From: Hysterangium stoloniferum
Taxonomy: Eukaryota; Basidiomycota; Agaricomycetes; Hysterangiales; Hysterangiaceae
Length of the DNA stretch: 64,000 nucleotides
Reading direction: 5' to 3'
Assembly: GCA_015178975.1 (NCBI GenBank)
Contig: WHVD01000104.1
Location: 62,001 to 126,000 of the forward strand
In this document: in pieces, positions 35,284 through 46,667 of the stretch
Layout: each line of letters starts with the position of its first letter
Position numbering within the stretch: the stretch's first letter is position 1
Notes under the pieces: model-generated
The model's database searches: none
What the model was told of the DNA's origin: nothing
The model's input: only the letters and a program-made list of their open reading frames with translations
Program-made: the position numbers and the translations under genes

Positions 35284-37322
35284 CATTCTGTCTATCCAGG
35301 ACTCCAGTGGAGAAGTCCACCCCACGGCGTTTCTGTCCCAGACTTTCACCGGAGCAGAGCTCAACTACGATGTTCATGATAAGGAACTCCTGGCAATCTT
35401 TTCAGCTTTCAAAACATGGCGACACTATTTGGAAGGCTTGGGAACTCCGATTCACATTGTAACAGATCACAAAAACCTGGAATACTTTTCTACCACAAAA
35501 CTTTTGATCTGTCGGCAGACCCGCTGGTCTGAATATCTATCCACCTTCAATATGAGTATCCATTTTCGACCCAGCTGTCTTGGCAGCAAACCCGACACTT
35601 TAACTAGACGATGGGATGTCTATCCTAAAGAGGGGAGCAACAACTATGCCATGGTAAACCTGCACAACCTGAAACCTATTTTCACAAATCAGCAACTTAC
35701 CACATGGGTCCATGCAACTTTCCTTGTCCATCCCATTGTCCATGGAATTATCTTTATGGATATTGAGAAGTTACATCAAGATATTCTATTGGCAATTCTG
35801 CTAGACCTGATTACCAAAGCACACCCTGACAATCCCGTGGACCCTGATCAACCCTGGTGGTCTCTCGATCAGCATGGTTTCATTAGACTTGACGATCGCA
35901 TCTATGTACCGGACTCTGACAGCCTCTGCCTCAGGATCCTTCAGTACAAACATGATCATTCACTCTCAGGACATTTCGGGTACAACAAAACTCTATCATT
36001 AATAAGAAGAGAATACACTTGGCCCAGACTCCATGGATTCATTAAGCACTATTGTAAATCTTGCACTACTTGTCCCTGCTCGAAATCTCAAGCCATACAC
36101 CCTTTTGAAACAACTCCCAGTACTGGAACACCCATGGAATTCTATCTCTATGGATTTCATTGAACACCTACTGGACTCTGAAGGCTTTTCCGCCATTCTA
36201 GTCATTGTTGACAGATTCTCAAAACAAGGTATATTCATCCCTACATATGATACAATTACGTCCGTGCAGTTAGCGGAACTTTTTATTATCCACATATTTT
36301 CCAAGCATGGAGTTCCATCCCACATAACTTCCGATCGAGGATTAGAGTTCGTATCTCACTTCTTTAGATCCCTCGGGAAATCCTTGGACATGAAACTACA
36401 TTTCACATCTGGACATCACCCAGAAGGTGATGGACAAACTGAATGCATCAACCAGACATTGGAACAATATCTTCGCATATATTGCAATTATCAACAGGAC
36501 AATTGAAAATCCCCGTTACCACTTGCAGAATTTGCTTACAACAATGCACCCTCGGCCACTACTGGTGTTTCCCCATTCTTTGCAAATAAAGGACATAATC
36601 CAAATATTACAGTACATCCAGAACGAAATCTCGCCTCTGCTCACGCTCAAGAGTTCACCACGGACCTCCATGAGCTCCACGAGGGACTCTGGACTGCAAT
36701 AAAGTCTGCCCAAGAGCAATATCAACATTTAGCAGACAAACACCGGATTCTATCACCCAACTTCAAGATTGGTGTCGTGTTTTTGTCAAAGTTCAATTCT
36801 TCCAGACTACCCATCCATCAAAAAGCTTGCTGAAAAATATTTAGGTCCATTTGAAATAACCACACAAGTAGGTTCAGTCTCTTAGACCCTACAGCTTCCA
36901 GATAGCATGCATGCGGTACACCCGGTATTTCATGTTTCTATGCTAGAACCTTGTACTGCTAACACTATCCCAGATCACATGCAATCTCCACCCCCTCTGG
37001 TCATTATTAACAGAGAACCCGAGTTTGAAATCTCACAAATTTTTGATTCGAAAATTGACAAGCGTCGACGCACTTGTAAACTGCTCTACTTGGTCACTCC
37101 GCAGACCCCATATTATGTTTGGACTCATTTTCATTATTCCCTGTCGCCCTATGTCTCTCTTTGCTTTTGCAGGTTCTGACATGTCTTTCAAGTCCTTAAG
37201 TGGATTTCCTGCGGACTTTGATCTTATGTCTTTTTCACACTTTACTTTTTACTTTCAAAAAAAATTATTAAACTTTTATTTTATTTCATTCTACATTTAT
37301 GGGGCTATGTTTTTGCTCAACC

Positions 37323-38174
37323 TCAGCCATCTATCTCCTGAGGAAGCTCCACTACCTCCGTGGGCACCCCGTCCTCATCCAACCCGGCATCCTTGGAACT
37401 CCTGGCTTGCGGCTCCTCATATATGTATCTGCCAAACTCTGCGAGGAATTTCCAAAACTCTGAGCAGAGCCCACAGACCTCATTCACCACCACAATTTGG
37501 ACCTTGTTGCTTTTTCGGAGCAACTCATTCTGGGCCTCAATGCCCTTGGCGATCTGCCCCAATACATCATCCACCACTAACATCCTGCATCCCAGACCCC
37601 GTGGGTTACTCATGGACAAGTGAGCACCTCACCTTGAGGTGTGCACACTGGTAGCACCCCGGTCCCCACCTGGACTTCCGATTACACTCCATGTTCCAGT
37701 CATTGCAACCGGAACACCACAGATCGTTCCACATTGGCAGGTGGACTGGTGCCATTTTCCTTGCTTTCTGTTGATCATGGTCAGTTTTTCCCCAGATATC
37801 CCATGAACCCGAGACTTACCTTCTGGGGGCTCTCCGGCTCCCCCTCGGACTCGGACTCCACCTCTGTCACTTTGCACTGAAAATACAAGTCAGTTGAATT
37901 CAACAAGTTGAAGCATTGGGACTTACCTTTCCCACGGTGACTGCAGCCCTGTCTGCAGCCACCCAGGCTTTTTCTGTGGCCACCCGCACAGCCTCCTCCT
38001 CATCTCTCTTCCTCTGCCCCTCTGCCTCTTCCTCTGCAGCCAAGGCCACCTGGTATTCCCTGTCTCTCTTCACGTTGTTGGCGCTGTTCCTCTTGCTGCA
38101 CCAGTATTTGGGCCATGCTGAGTGGTGCCCGATATGGAGTGCCCGTGGAGGGCCTGGCGGTCAGCATGGGTCAT
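37323..38174 (-). pseudogene. Antisense zinc-cluster-like gene carried in the gypsy element
   Basis: Three minus-strand exons fit canonical fungal introns. Exon 1 is 38174-37927 (Ala/Glu/Arg-rich coiled coil, KRDREYQVALAAEEEAEG). A 50-bp GTAAGT...CAG intron follows. Exon 2 is 37876-37820 (acidic, VESESEGEPES). A 52-bp GTAAGT...CAG intron follows, then exon 3 from 37767. Exon 3 has six cysteines at 37716-37624 spaced C-x2-C-x6-C-x9-C-x2-C-x6-C, the Zn(II)2Cys6 spacing. A TAA at 37606 then interrupts. A further open segment to 37323 (LGQIAKGIEAQNELLRK) needs a frame change. A one-base shift also lies between 38150 and 38105. It resembles hypothetical proteins I know from mushroom genomes. DNA binding is inferred from spacing only. 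Confidence 0.65.
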
Positions 38175-38393
38175 CTTGGTGTTGGCTTGGGTCCCATTAT
38201 GGCAAGATGGGGGTAATAAAGAAGAAGAAATTTGCATTTTTTCAAATTTTTATATAGGCTCATCACATCTGAACTTTACCTTCCAGATCACATGACTCTT
38301 TGACACATATGTGTAACCGACATGACTTTTGACACATGTCCATAGCTGACAAGAACCTTATCAAGGTCTAGAGCCTCTTTGGGACTTCAGCAT

Positions 38394-38403
38394 AAAGGGA
38401 GGG
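38394..38403 (+). promoter_or_regulatory. Polypurine tract of gypsy copy 3
   Basis: AAAGGGAGGG lies three bases before the 3' LTR, the normal place for plus-strand DNA priming. Confidence 0.7.
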
Positions 38404-38406
38404 TAC

Positions 38407-39229
38407 TGTTATGATCAGAATTCCTGCCAGACTCCAGGCACTAACCTATATGCATCTGCACCCTATACACACCAATTGTCAGTTTACTGGAATTCCCGCC
38501 AGACTCCGTACGTCAGACTTGTCTATGTTTGACTTCATTACATCATGTATCAGTCACCAGAATACCCACCAGACTCCGTCCCTGTCTATGTCCGACATTG
38601 TCCCACACATCAGTCACTGGACCCTGCTCAAAAAACCCGTCATCCCTCTAACAAAGCCCTGTTCCTGTTTTAGTCAAATGACCTGTCACCATTTGGACTC
38701 CGCTCCGCTCTGTTTCCCGTTATGGTTTATGATTTGTCACGATTCAGACTCTGCTCCATTCCGTCCCATTCCTAACACCAAATTTGGTGTTTACTATTCC
38801 CATTTCATGTTTTGCTAGTTTTGTTTCATTATTACAGGATTTGGTATGTCATTCATTCCACAGTCTATATAGTCTGGCAGATGTTGTACATACAATCCAG
38901 TCAGAAAATTGGCTTAGATTCCCCCCAGTAATCTAATACATTTTCTGCTCTAAACTCCTACTTGAATTACACTGCTCACACTAGTCGGAGCCCACGGGCT
39001 CCAGCACATCTATCTCTCTTATATATCTCGAGTCCTGACCTCTCAACCTCCAACCTCTGACCTACGACCCCTCAACCCACAAACCCCACCTGGACTCCCT
39101 GGGATTCCCATCCACCTGTCTGAAATTGGGCAACACGATCTTGCGAGATTGCAGCCTATAAGCTGAAGCCAAGTCCTACCAGATATTCCATGGGTTTCTC
39201 CAGAAACCCGCCGTGTACATACCCTAACA
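38407..39229 (+). repeat. 3' LTR of gypsy copy 3 (full length)
   Basis: 823 bp starting TGTTATGATC and ending ACCCTAACA. It is the best full LTR of the family. It has a TATATAG box at 38866-38872 and the conserved GCAGCCTATAAGCTGAAGCC near 39151. Confidence 0.9.
38866..38872 (+). promoter_or_regulatory. TATA box in gypsy 3' LTR
   Basis: TATATAG within TCTATATAGTCTGGCAG. The same place reads TATTTAAACTGG in the 5' LTR and ATATAAACTGG in solo LTR D, so it is probably the LTR core promoter. Confidence 0.5.
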
Positions 39230-40440
39230 TAGATAAGATAGTCAATACATTGTCACGTCGTACCTAAATGGCCGATATTCTTCATATATAGAACAGTTAG
39301 AACTTCCACCACTCTTCACAGTACGACATCTTCACCTTTGAATGCCACAGGCCCTGAACCAATCTACCCTGCACATGCAGAGAGTGAGGGGAGGATAGAC
39401 TGTGATGCCAAGTTGGAAGAGGTATTGAAAATTGCTTCAGATTCCTCGATGGCCACTTCCAGTGGAAATGACCATGCTCCTGTTAGTGAAACCTCAAATG
39501 AATCCTTTGAGAGTGGAGAAGGCAACACAACATTTCCTTGTCCATGGGAATTTCACCAGATTCTAAGTCAGCATCTAAGAGTACTAAACCAACTTGCTCT
39601 AAAATGCAGAGGAAGAAGTGGAGACATAAAAACTCACCAAGCTCCCAGTGCATAAAACATGAGAAAAACCAATGGTCCAAGACTGATTATTAAGAACAGA
39701 AAACTGACTGATGTCGGTAGGCTGACAGGGACCAAACAGACTTCAGCTTATGTGCTGCACCCTCACAAGTTACCGTCAGGTGTCCTTAAATTTTGGGCAG
39801 GCGAAAACTAGTCCTATCAAATTCCTCACAGTGAGCTACCAATTGGAACCAAAGGATAAGTCAAGCATTGGGCCGAGGGGTCAGAGACCAAGGGTGGGCA
39901 AGCACACACAGAGGTGGGGAGTGGGATACTTAGAGTGAGGCTTATGAGAGATGTATGTGGGTGTTCTGAGTTGATATTCTGATTGCCTAGTAGCTACATT
40001 GCAGCAGGTCTATATATGAGTTATCGGCACCTGGAAACTACTAACTAAGGGAAGAGTGGAAAATACTATTGACAAATAAACTTGACTAGAAACCGGTAGG
40101 TTACGATAATATCGGAAGCTGTGATTAGCCAAGAGAGGGATTACGAGAAACGGAAATAGTCCAAGGGTTACAAGTATATATGGGCATATGTGAAATATAG
40201 TGTAGAATGGATCATCATAATAAAAAGGAATGTATCAAAGTATAACCAGATAGTATGAGTATAACTTGACAGGGGCATAAACAGGGTTTGATTGCCATAA
40301 AGGTATACATCAGTGTCGGGTGACCAATGGTTTCCGATATGATGACTTGATCAATAACTTGGAATGTCAGTAGACGGTATATCCTTGGGGACCGTCAGGT
40401 TGCGACATGGTCATACCACCGATACATGATGAACCAAATG
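39230..40440. repeat. Mixed gypsy fragments between elements
   Basis: 39240-39330 is shared with 62500-62600 (a GATATTCTTCATAGAT-like core), perhaps from the RNase H-integrase linker of lineage 2. 39338-39655 is an open frame with no features I recognise. 39735-39760 holds a reversed CTTCAGCTTATGTGCTGCAC motif, a decayed LTR piece. Nothing is intact. Confidence 0.45.
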
Positions 40441-40441
40441 A

Positions 40442-41085
40442 TTGTTTGCTGGAGTTAAAACCAAGCAAACTGTGATATACACAGGTACTGCTGAAATTGA
40501 TGTTCTGGAAGCTTTCATCTATGTCTATGATCTTTGGGCAGAGATCAATGGGTTAGATGGCAAATGGGCAGTGAAACCTATTATTTACTTCCTTGATGGA
40601 AAGGCCAGCTCCTTTTATATGAAGCATGTAACCTTGAGCAAACAGAAGTGGACCTTTAAGGTGGTGTACAATGGCCTTTTCGACTATTGCTTCTCTGCTG
40701 ACTATAAGTTACAGCTGCAAAAACAACTGATGTCTTCCAGGCAGGGAAGAAAGTATTTTCACGATTTTGCACAAGATGTCGAAAATAGCATGAGGAGATT
40801 TCCTGATATCCATACACAAAAACTGAAGCAAATTATGTGGGATGGAGCACATGACTATATCAAGGAGAATTGGTTAGATAAGGGACTCCAGCCAGTAAAA
40901 TTCCTATTCTGATTTATGACCATATCCTTTATATAATTGGTTTCATACCTCCAAATGAAAAGTTGATGATGAAAAATATAAAAGACAGAACCTTCGTAAA
41001 TACGGAACAGTAACTAAGAGAAGCAATCAGATTAATCACTTGTCTCAGCAGTCAAGAGGATTCGGTACTGAAGGAAAATACATAG
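40442..41085 (+). pseudogene. Gypsy-type gag fragment
   Basis: The open part (40442-40912) reads as a retrotransposon gag capsid domain: YFLDGKASSFYMKHV, then DYCFSADYKLQLQKQL, FHDFAQDVENSMRRFPD and IMWDGAHDYIKENWL. It has no start region and no zinc knuckle. It continues in broken frames to about 41085, where a minus-strand DUF6533 fragment begins. The same junction recurs at 47.8-48.06 kb. It is unlike the gag at 30.2 kb. Confidence 0.7.
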
Positions 41086-41088
41086 ATG

Positions 41089-41490
41089 TTAGGGGAAGAC
41101 ATACTCAAGTAGGAAATATGTACCTTTCCCACCATCCAGTGAGGGCATACACTGTGTAGAGAGTTTGATGCAGAAGCGTAGACATCCGAGCCACCACATA
41201 CTGTATAGAAAGGTCACGACCCACCATTTTGCTGTCCAAATATACCGGACTTCCTGAGGAAATGTCAGGATTGTGTCATGAAATGCAATCACTGCAAAGA
41301 ATATCAATATATGTATGTGAAATTGAAAAAGAGTAGCGTGTACCAGAACCAGCGAAGATCCAGTAGTTAGTGAACTGACTAAGAACTGGCATGAGTTTCA
41401 ATTAAGACATCTCCTAGCCCACTTACATGACACTTTCTGCCTGAATGAAGGAAGGAATTTGACCAGCGTTGTTTGACATGGTGAATGTGG
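41089..41490 (-). pseudogene. DUF6533-type membrane protein, N-terminal fragment
   Basis: The minus strand gives AVIAFHDTILTFPQEVRYIW followed by a TAKWWVVTFLYS-like segment. This is the N-terminal DUF6533 core with its first membrane helix, matching 48067-48423. First-exon sequence lies at 41340-41490. The middle and C-terminal parts are absent because gag sequence abuts at about 41088. Confidence 0.65.
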
Positions 41491-42396
41491 TGAAAAGAGG
41501 AAGAAATGATAGTTTAAATAATGACTGAAGATACATTATAAGGATGCATCTCACAACTGAGATGGCTCCCATGCTTGTCGTTAAGAGCCATCATCGAGGG
41601 CCAGTGCCGAAGTTACCAATTGCCATTATCATCTCAGCACTCATATTCTAACCTATGATTGTAATGCCCAATGGGGTCTGGTGGTCAATGTTCCTGGAAA
41701 ACATCAGATGTCATCCCAAATTTGGCTGGGAGGAAAAAGGTTCATACCCAAGCACCTTTACTTAAATGGAGGTTTGATTTTTCAGCATATAAACTTAATA
41801 TACAAAGTAGGTAATAATAGGTTGCAAATTCAACTCAGTATGGACAAATTAAACCAGAATTTAAAAGTTACAATGACTGCTTCCTGCATTGATGCCAGAC
41901 AAATTCATGAATGTTAGGCCAGAAAGTTGAAATACGAATTAGAAATCAGTGCTTATCAATTTAATAGCATCTTTTTCAAATTTCGAATAGTATTCATCCA
42001 TCATGTGTCACCACTTCAAAGACAATACCTACTCTTACTCCTCCTGCTCCTCCTGCTCTCAAAAGCTGTGATAATTCCAGCCAAATAAAGGTACATCACC
42101 CTCACTGGCTTATTAATCCTGGGATGCCCCTCACCCTCGTAAGATGGATTTAATGTTGCGATTCTAGGACTACTTCGTACACTTCTGCATTATTCTTGCC
42201 TTGGGATGGTGTGAATCCCAAACTTGGCACAGGATCGCCTACTCGGATTACAACCTGCCATTACGTGATAGCAGAGACCCCAACAATGAGACATCTGCAT
42301 CCGGTGAGTGTTGGGAAGTACATGAGGTGATGTTGAGATGGAGATAGAGATGTCAGCTGAGATTATTGATGGCAGCAAAGTAGACGAGGTGACTTT

Positions 42397-43009
42397 CACC
42401 AGGATAACCCCCCTCTCCAAAAGAATTTAGGATCCTCAGTAGACCCTTATTGTATATCAACTCCAACAATAATCCATTGAATTATTATAAGAGTTAAAAT
42501 TGGAAAGGGATCTTTTGAGGATCCCAGAGTTCATTGAATTCTAAACCCTGTAATTACATGTTAGATCCTTAACTGATTTTAACTCGGTTATTGTAATCCC
42601 ATCGTCAAATGGGATCACTGGGTCCGGGTCACACAGGTTGATAGGACCATGGTGTATTGCTCGATGAACTAGCGGGCAGTATACATGGCAGGCAGTGTAC
42701 AGTAAGTCTAAAGAGATGGAAAACTACCTAGACTATATATATGTGCTACAAACAAAAAGGACAGAACAAAAAGGACAGAACAATAAGAATGGAACAAAAG
42801 GAAAATGCGTAAGACTGGGGCACCAGGCTTACAGTTATGGATCTTGAAGGATCCAAAGGTTCATTGGATTCTAAACCCCCCAATCATATGTTGGATCCTT
42901 AATGGACTTTAACTCGGTTAAAGATCCGATGAGTTATTGGCAGAGTTGATATGAAATGAGGCACTACTGAGGATCCCAAACATTTTTGGAGCTAAGGCTT
43001 TTCCCAGTG
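42397..43009. mobile_element. Family M2 element, full copy 3
   Basis: CACCAGGATAACC...TTTTCCCAGTG, flanked by TTT at 42394-42396 and 43010-43012. It is 366 bp after removing the small LTR at 42592-42833 and its duplication. Its body has the GGATCC and AACTCGGTTA blocks of copy 1. Confidence 0.75.
42592..42833. mobile_element. Short solo LTR-like insertion (242 bp)
   Basis: It starts TGTAATCCC and ends GGCTTACA, with a perfect 5-bp duplication, GTTAT, at 42587-42591 and 42834-42838. The uninterrupted target is visible at 26380 in the related element. An AAAAAGGACAGAACA direct repeat lies near 42760. The small size fits a TRIM or short-LTR family. Confidence 0.85.
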
Positions 43010-43079
43010 TTTCTTCCTTTGGGTTCCATTTGAGGTATCAACAATCCCTTTTTAGTTCTAATCTACTTCATGTGAGCCT

Positions 43080-44650
43080 GTATTAAGAATAGTATGAGTG
43101 GGCTTATTATAAATGCACAAACTACAAGGGTTTAATGAGCTTGGAACATCCCAGTGATCGGTCCACCAACTGCACACCATTGTCCATCCACACCATCCTC
43201 CCTGTATTCCTCTGCCCTTACTGGATGCTTATTTTCTTTCTCTGCTTTGATCGAGATCAGATTCCCCTTGTTCTTATATATCATTTTTCTCATTGTGCTA
43301 TTGTTCACTGTCAATAAATATCAGTTATACTTCCGTATCTTTTTCCACTTAGTAGTTACTTTCCTGCATACCGAGCATCTACCACACAATTGTATCACCT
43401 GCTCTCTACCACTTTAATCAGACAAACATTTCCTGTCTGTTTCCAACTGTGTGAGATTGACAGAACAACCTTTCAGCTTTCATGCCCATGCACATGAGCT
43501 GACTGACCAGCGTAAAATGCTAAGCCAAACCTCGACTTCTCGCAGTAAGCCTGGGTGGAAAATGGGCCAAAGCGTACAATGATGAGCTCAGAGGGGATCA
43601 CAAAGATGTTGGGGTGCCACCAGTTGTGGAAATTCACAGGGACTCTGACATGGCCCATACATTCCACTGCAATAGCCGTAGTATGTTCAAGAAGTGAATA
43701 TGCATGGAAGGCTCAGAAGGGGTGAATAAATGGATACTCTAGCCTTTATTGTTGTTATTATTACTGAACTAAGTTCTTTATCGTGCACTTTATGCACCAC
43801 ACCCACAGTTGTCAACTACCACAGGACAGGGTTTCGAGGTCAACTCAGAATGGAGAGAATGAAACAAAGCAGAAGTGGCAATTATTGCTTCTTGCATTGA
43901 TTCCAGACACAATCTTGGAGTTGCACCACAATGTTGATTTATAGGCATTGAGAACTTCTGGAATTAACACTCCACCAATTTAATGAGATATGATTCAAAT
44001 TGTCATATCAAGTAAATATAATAGCTTTCACATGAATTCAGCCACTGACATATTATATATAACTCAGAGGATGCTGGCATTTGTTCCCTTGTTGAGTCTC
44101 GGTCCTGTAATCCTGGCCATCTCACCACATGCCTGGCCATCTTACCACACACCTGGCTATCTCACCACATGCCCGGCTGTCTTACCACACACCTAAAACC
44201 CTAATATGGATCACTCCACCATTGTCCACTTGATCAGAATCCCTTTTGTTCCCCTAATCCCATATGACCCGATCGGGGGTTTATTAAGTTCTTTCTTTTT
44301 GTTCTTAGTTCTTTTGTTGTATGAACTTCCATTGTTTCCATTTCAGATATAATCTGTACCTGCTGATTCCAAAAGGAAACCTTTACACTCACACTGAGAT
44401 CCTACTGTAAAAACCTACATTCTATCTTCTACAATAAAGATAACATTGTCCTGTCTGTACTGACTCAGTGAGGTTGACACAACAACCTTTCAGGTCCACT
44501 GGTTGATGGTATTGGGAACTTGTGCAGACCACAGTAGATATTAGAATATAACCTGGCTTCTATCTATGAGTGAACTACTGGGGATTATATATGTCTACAG
44601 GGAGAAAGTTCTGGATGGGATGATAGAGATATTACTAAAGCTATGTTAAG
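43080..44650. other. Diverged block remnants, no gene
   Basis: 43340-43700 echoes 24700-25050 (the GTATCTTTTTCCACTTAGTAGT and GAGCTGACTGAC blocks), and 43720-43990 echoes 49010-49140 and nearby sequence. 44120-44200 carries a loose CCTGGCCATCTCACCACA repeat. No gene is recognised. Confidence 0.45.
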
Positions 44651-46100
44651 TATGTTCCAAGATATTCTATAATATTCTAGGGATGTCAGGTTGATTACCA
44701 ACAGATGGTACTTACATGTATTTGTTCATGGAAAGGCCCAGATTTCAGCCCAACTGCCAGCAGCAGACAGGCAGGGACAATAGATGCATCAGGATCCAGT
44801 GCGGCCACACATTGAGGACTGCTCAAAAATGGCCACGATGAGATGGACATGGACATGGCAGTGAAACAAAAGAGGCTGTGATGTTCTTCCTTTCTATTCC
44901 AACTGAGGTATTCACAGACCATTTCTGGTTCCCAGCTTTTTCCAGTGGGCATGGGCATAAGTCAGCGGACCGACTTAAAGCCCTCACTCAAATAAACACA
45001 GTCCACTTCAGCTGCCTGAATCCACCCAGCTGAACTATGCCTCCTCTGCACAATACTCTTCAATGAACACGCCAAAGGACATGCTAGTGATTCAGTGCAA
45101 GTGTGTGCTTAAATGGAGTTATGATTTTTCAACTTAATATACAAATTTGGAAATATTATGTTTCAATTTCAATTCAGTATGGACAAAATGAAATGAGAAA
45201 TTAGAAGTCACAATTGCTACTTCCTGTGTTGATACCAGATGAATTACTGAATGTTAAGCCAGAGGTTGGCTGATCGGATTAAAAATGTCTAGAATCAGTG
45301 CTTCTTAATTTACTGATATCTTGTTTGATCCTAAAATGCCCATAACACTCACAAGATGGATTACATTTTTCCATTATAGGACTACTTCGAACACTTCTGC
45401 ATTCTTCTACTGGTGCCTTGGGATAGTTTGAATCCCAAACTTGGCACAGTGTCATCCACTTGCATTACAACCTGTCATGGTGTGATATCAGATACCTGCA
45501 CAATACATACATCAGTGTCTGGGAAGTATTGGGAAGTGCGTGAAAATGGTCATGATGAGATGGAGATGGAGATTCCAATGGAAATTATTGATGGGGGCAA
45601 AGTAGATGAGGTGATTTTCTTCCTGTCAGTGCCATCTGAGGCATCAATGATCCCTTTTTAGTTCTAACCTGTTTGAGATGAGCTTGAATTAAAAATACAA
45701 TCAGCAGGCTTTTCGGAAAAGCACAAACTACAAGGGTTTAATAACCTTGTAACATACCAGTGATAGCTCTAGCTCCACCCACTCGAGCATTGTCTATCCA
45801 CATCCTCCCAGATCCGTATTTTCTTTCTACGCTTCATTCCAGCTCAGATTCCCTTTGTTCTTTTATGCCATTCCTCTCATTTTGTTATTATTCACTGTAA
45901 ATATATACTAGTTACACTTTGGTATCTTTTCCCACTTAGTAGTTACTCTCCCTGCACACCAAGCTACTCTACCATGTTAACAAGAAAAGCTTTTCCTGTC
46001 TGTTGCCAACTGATTGTGATTGGCACAATGAACTTTCGGCTTGCATGCACATGCACTATGAGCTGGTTCACCAATGTAAAATGCCAAGCCAAACTGTTTG
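44650..46100. repeat. Segmental repeat block C
   Basis: It holds decayed copies of the DEMEME gene segment: ATGGCCACGATGAGATGGAC (44831) and ENGHDEMEMEIPMEIIDGGK (about 45540-45600), with GTTAAGCCAGAGGTTGGCTG (45256) before the latter. Downstream text (45870-46090) matches 24740-24920. No complete gene is present. Confidence 0.6.
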
Positions 46101-46102
46101 AA

Positions 46103-46226
46103 GTGTAGAAAATGAATTGCCAGACTGGGGATTGAACCCAGGGCTTCTGCATATATAGCAGGAGTGTTAACCATTACACCACCTGACCCTGGGAAACACT
46201 GCTAGCATTACTCAATCTAACAAGTT
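46103..46226 (-). repeat. tRNA-containing duplicated block, copy 2
   Basis: Near-identical to 20167-20290. The matched part ends at TCTAACAAGTTATGG, after which the loci diverge. Confidence 0.7.
46117..46188 (-). tRNA. tRNA-like gene, second copy
   Basis: Same fold as 20181-20252, but the T-stem is perfect (CTGGG/CCCAG) and the anticodon loop reads TATATAT. Position 33 is again A. The acceptor has one more mismatch. A and B boxes are intact. Whether it is charged or is a SINE-type promoter cannot be told from sequence alone. Confidence 0.5.
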
Positions 46227-46667
46227 ATGGTATCTCAATACTTTCCTCGAAGGAGAATGTCCCGGATTGACTGCCGCCCATATCTCCATCGAGTCCTTTG
46301 TTGGAATGTTTAGAACGGCACCGTTTCCGCGATACTAGGAGTGCTTATATCCGTTGAATGAATGGGTCACAATCACTGGAGAAAAAATCGGATAATATCA
46401 TTAGAATTTATGTGCTTGAAATATGAACGAAATATTCAGCTACTGGTAGCACAACAATATCTTAGACCTTGCGGGGTCTTACATTTCTATAATCACAGAA
46501 TTTGTCTCTATCCGATACACTCACTGAAAAAATCACGAGAGATTCCAGGTTTAATTGCTTCTCAGAGTTAAAGCATCATCTAATACAATTATTTCCTTGA
46601 CCAAATTCTGAAACAGATGTCCTGATGAAACTGTGATCCTCAACCCACACCATGACGCTAATTGTCC

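Larger units (their letters stand above)
31430..37095 (+). pseudogene. Gypsy pol polyprotein (copy 3), with two solo LTR insertions
   Basis: Protease ALIDSGLTHCFLD lies near 31567, where Ser-to-Leu follows the DSG triad. RT spans 32200-32817 and 34085-34390 ([25 protein letters not shown]). RNase H spans 34390-34464 and 35284-35500 (NYDVHDKELLAIFSAF). Integrase has the zinc region at 35950-36090, then SMDFIEH, TSDRGLEF and HPEGDGQTE (the D, D and E) at 36150-36445, and the C-terminal segment to about 37095. Defects seen: a frameshift at an A-run near 32395, TGA at about 36503 in place of a conserved Trp, and loss of the chromodomain end. It is inactive. Confidence 0.85.
29397..39229 (+). mobile_element. 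Most complete Ty3/gypsy element (copy 3)
   Basis: LTR - gag - pol - antisense gene - LTR, about 7.7 kb after removing two later insertions (32818-34084 and 34465-35283, each with its 5-bp duplication). The 5' LTR lacks about 50 bp at its start. A polypurine tract lies just before the 3' LTR. Gag and pol are in different frames, and both carry stops or frameshifts. The end of the chromodomain is deleted near 37095. It is non-autonomous but the best representative of the family. Confidence 0.9.
41290..43080. repeat. Segmental repeat block B
   Basis: It is collinear with block A (25.08-26.55 kb): DUF6533 first exon, the ATGGCTCCCATGCTTGTCG block (41562), TGTTAGGCCAGAAAGTTGA (41912), the GATGGATTTAATGTTGCG block (42143), GAGATGGAGATAGAGATG (42332), then an M2 element at the same site. 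The shared M2 site shows that duplication came after that insertion. Confidence 0.75.

Noticed and set aside
30195-37095. An active gypsy element
   Set aside because: A gag frameshift and stop, a pol frameshift, a stop in integrase, two insertions and a truncated chromodomain exclude autonomous activity.
37025-37654. A 209-codon plus-strand open frame in the gypsy 3' region
   Set aside because: Its opposite strand carries spliced exons with a cysteine pattern and acidic and coiled-coil segments. The plus frame looks like a mirror of that gene.
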